Part shown: piece by piece, positions 31,412-31,629 of the stretch
How positions within the stretch are numbered: the first letter of the stretch is position 1
Layout of the letters: each line of letters opens with the position of its first letter
Program-made: the position numbers and the translations under genes
Source of the DNA: an uncultured Oscillospiraceae bacterium
GTDB taxonomy: Bacteria; Bacillota; Clostridia; Oscillospirales; Oscillospiraceae
Length of the DNA: 31,629 bases
Assembly (NCBI GenBank): GCA_934546685.1
Contig: CAKTEB010000021.1
Location: 1 to 31,629 of the forward strand
Direction of reading: 5' to 3'
Notes under the pieces: model-generated
What the model saw: only the letters and a program-made list of their open reading frames with translations
Databases searched by the model: none
What the model was told of the DNA's origin: nothing

Positions 31412-31510
31412 TAAGGCAACGCCGCACAAATTCGTCTGCGGTTTTCCACCTTTTTCTGACGAAAAACCTCGCGCCAGACGCTCTTGCCGATTTGTGCGGG
31501 ATTACCCTAA
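31412..31510. repeat. Palindromic MITE-like element (copy 2, shorter)
   Basis: Ends are inverted repeats GGCAACGCCGCACAAAT and, on the other strand, GGTAATCCCGCACAAAT. The inner part also folds back (CGTCTGCGGTTTT against CGTCTGGCG...GGTTTTT). It shares its ends and a CTTTTTC-x-GACGA block with the element at 1287-1447, in the opposite orientation, and could be a deletion derivative. The flanks both read CCCTAA (31409-31414 and 31505-31510), a possible target-site duplication or part of the end. It has no ORF. With the promoter and the hairpin at 31551-31584 it accounts for the gene-free stretch 31326-31629. Confidence 0.65.
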
Positions 31511-31550
31511 ATTCTATGCACTCCATAAGGGGTTCAGGACAGCGCCACAT

Positions 31551-31584
31551 AAAAAAAACACAGCCACCGGCGAAGCCGGTGGTT
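31551..31584 (-). terminator. Strong hairpin with T run at the right edge
   Basis: Stem CCACCGGC-ttc-GCCGGTGG (31564-31571 with 31575-31582, extendable by two pairs) followed on the minus strand by TGTGTTTTTTTT. It has the form of an intrinsic terminator for a minus-strand gene lying beyond the window. No coding sequence is supported in 31585-31629: all three minus frames are closed within it, or have only a dozen codons before a stop. Confidence 0.65.
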
Positions 31585-31629
31585 GTTCATATGCGGGCAT
31601 AGCCCTCTATTCCTCGCTTACGCGTAAAA

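Noticed and set aside
1..31629. CRISPR array, tRNA/rRNA genes, integrase or transposase genes
   Set aside because: I looked for regularly spaced repeats, cloverleaf-type sequences with CCA or T-loop GGTTCGAATCC signatures, and DDE/tyrosine recombinase products; none were seen.

Overview
The window looks like chromosomal DNA of a GC-rich, low-redundancy Clostridia genome, most likely family Oscillospiraceae (Oscillibacter/Dysosmobacter/Lawsonibacter-like). This is inferred from base composition, strong AGGAGG-type ribosome binding sites, TTGACA/TATAAT promoters, Firmicutes-type operons (mltG followed by a U32 tRNA-hydroxylase gene; a lysine riboswitch ahead of an ABC transporter), and a FeoA-FeoB fusion with a small Cys-rich partner. 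Species cannot be fixed from the sequence alone. Almost every gene lies on the minus strand; only two small genes (a lipoprotein at 8893-9558 and a holin-like protein at 26824-27090) are on the plus strand.

Layout, left to right. 1-1.1 kb: the N-terminal part of a TrkH-type K+ transporter (cut by the window edge) preceded by a single-pass membrane protein. 1.29-1.45 kb: a long imperfect palindrome that looks like a miniature inverted-repeat element. 1.5-7.8 kb: a complete peptide/nickel-type ABC importer transcribed dppA-dppB-dppC-dppD-dppF plus a small TTG-started membrane protein, with tandem promoters in front of dppA and a terminator hairpin between dppA and dppB. 8.1-8.7 kb: a second single-pass membrane protein that is a paralogue of the one at 0.5-1.1 kb, so the pair brackets the dpp operon. 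8.9-9.6 kb: an AT-richer lipoprotein gene on the plus strand. 9.8-15.7 kb: carA-carB-guaA, three glutamine-amidotransferase-linked steps of pyrimidine/arginine and guanine nucleotide synthesis.

15.9-21.0 kb: a tight operon tagA-like glycosyltransferase, tmk, DJ-1/PfpI protein, 5-formyl-THF cyclo-ligase, mltG, U32 tRNA hydroxylase (TrhP-like). 21.1-24.0 kb: a polar amino acid ABC importer (binding protein, permease, ATPase) preceded by a well-formed lysine riboswitch and terminator, hence probably a lysine importer. 24.1-26.7 kb: a Cys-rich protein of unknown function and an FAD-dependent oxidoreductase. 26.8-27.1 kb: a solitary phage-type holin. 27.1-28.6 kb: nicotinate phosphoribosyltransferase (NAD salvage). 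28.8-31.3 kb: ferrous iron uptake (FeoA-FeoB fusion and FeoB-associated Cys-rich peptide) with a perfect palindrome over the promoter. The right edge holds a second, shorter copy of the palindromic repeat family and a strong hairpin.

Most of the window is housekeeping metabolism and nutrient import. I do not see a defence system, CRISPR array, integrase, transposase or tRNA/rRNA gene. The most notable items are the lysine riboswitch-transporter unit, the paralogous membrane proteins around dpp, the orphan holin, the palindromic repeat pair and the candidate Feo operator.
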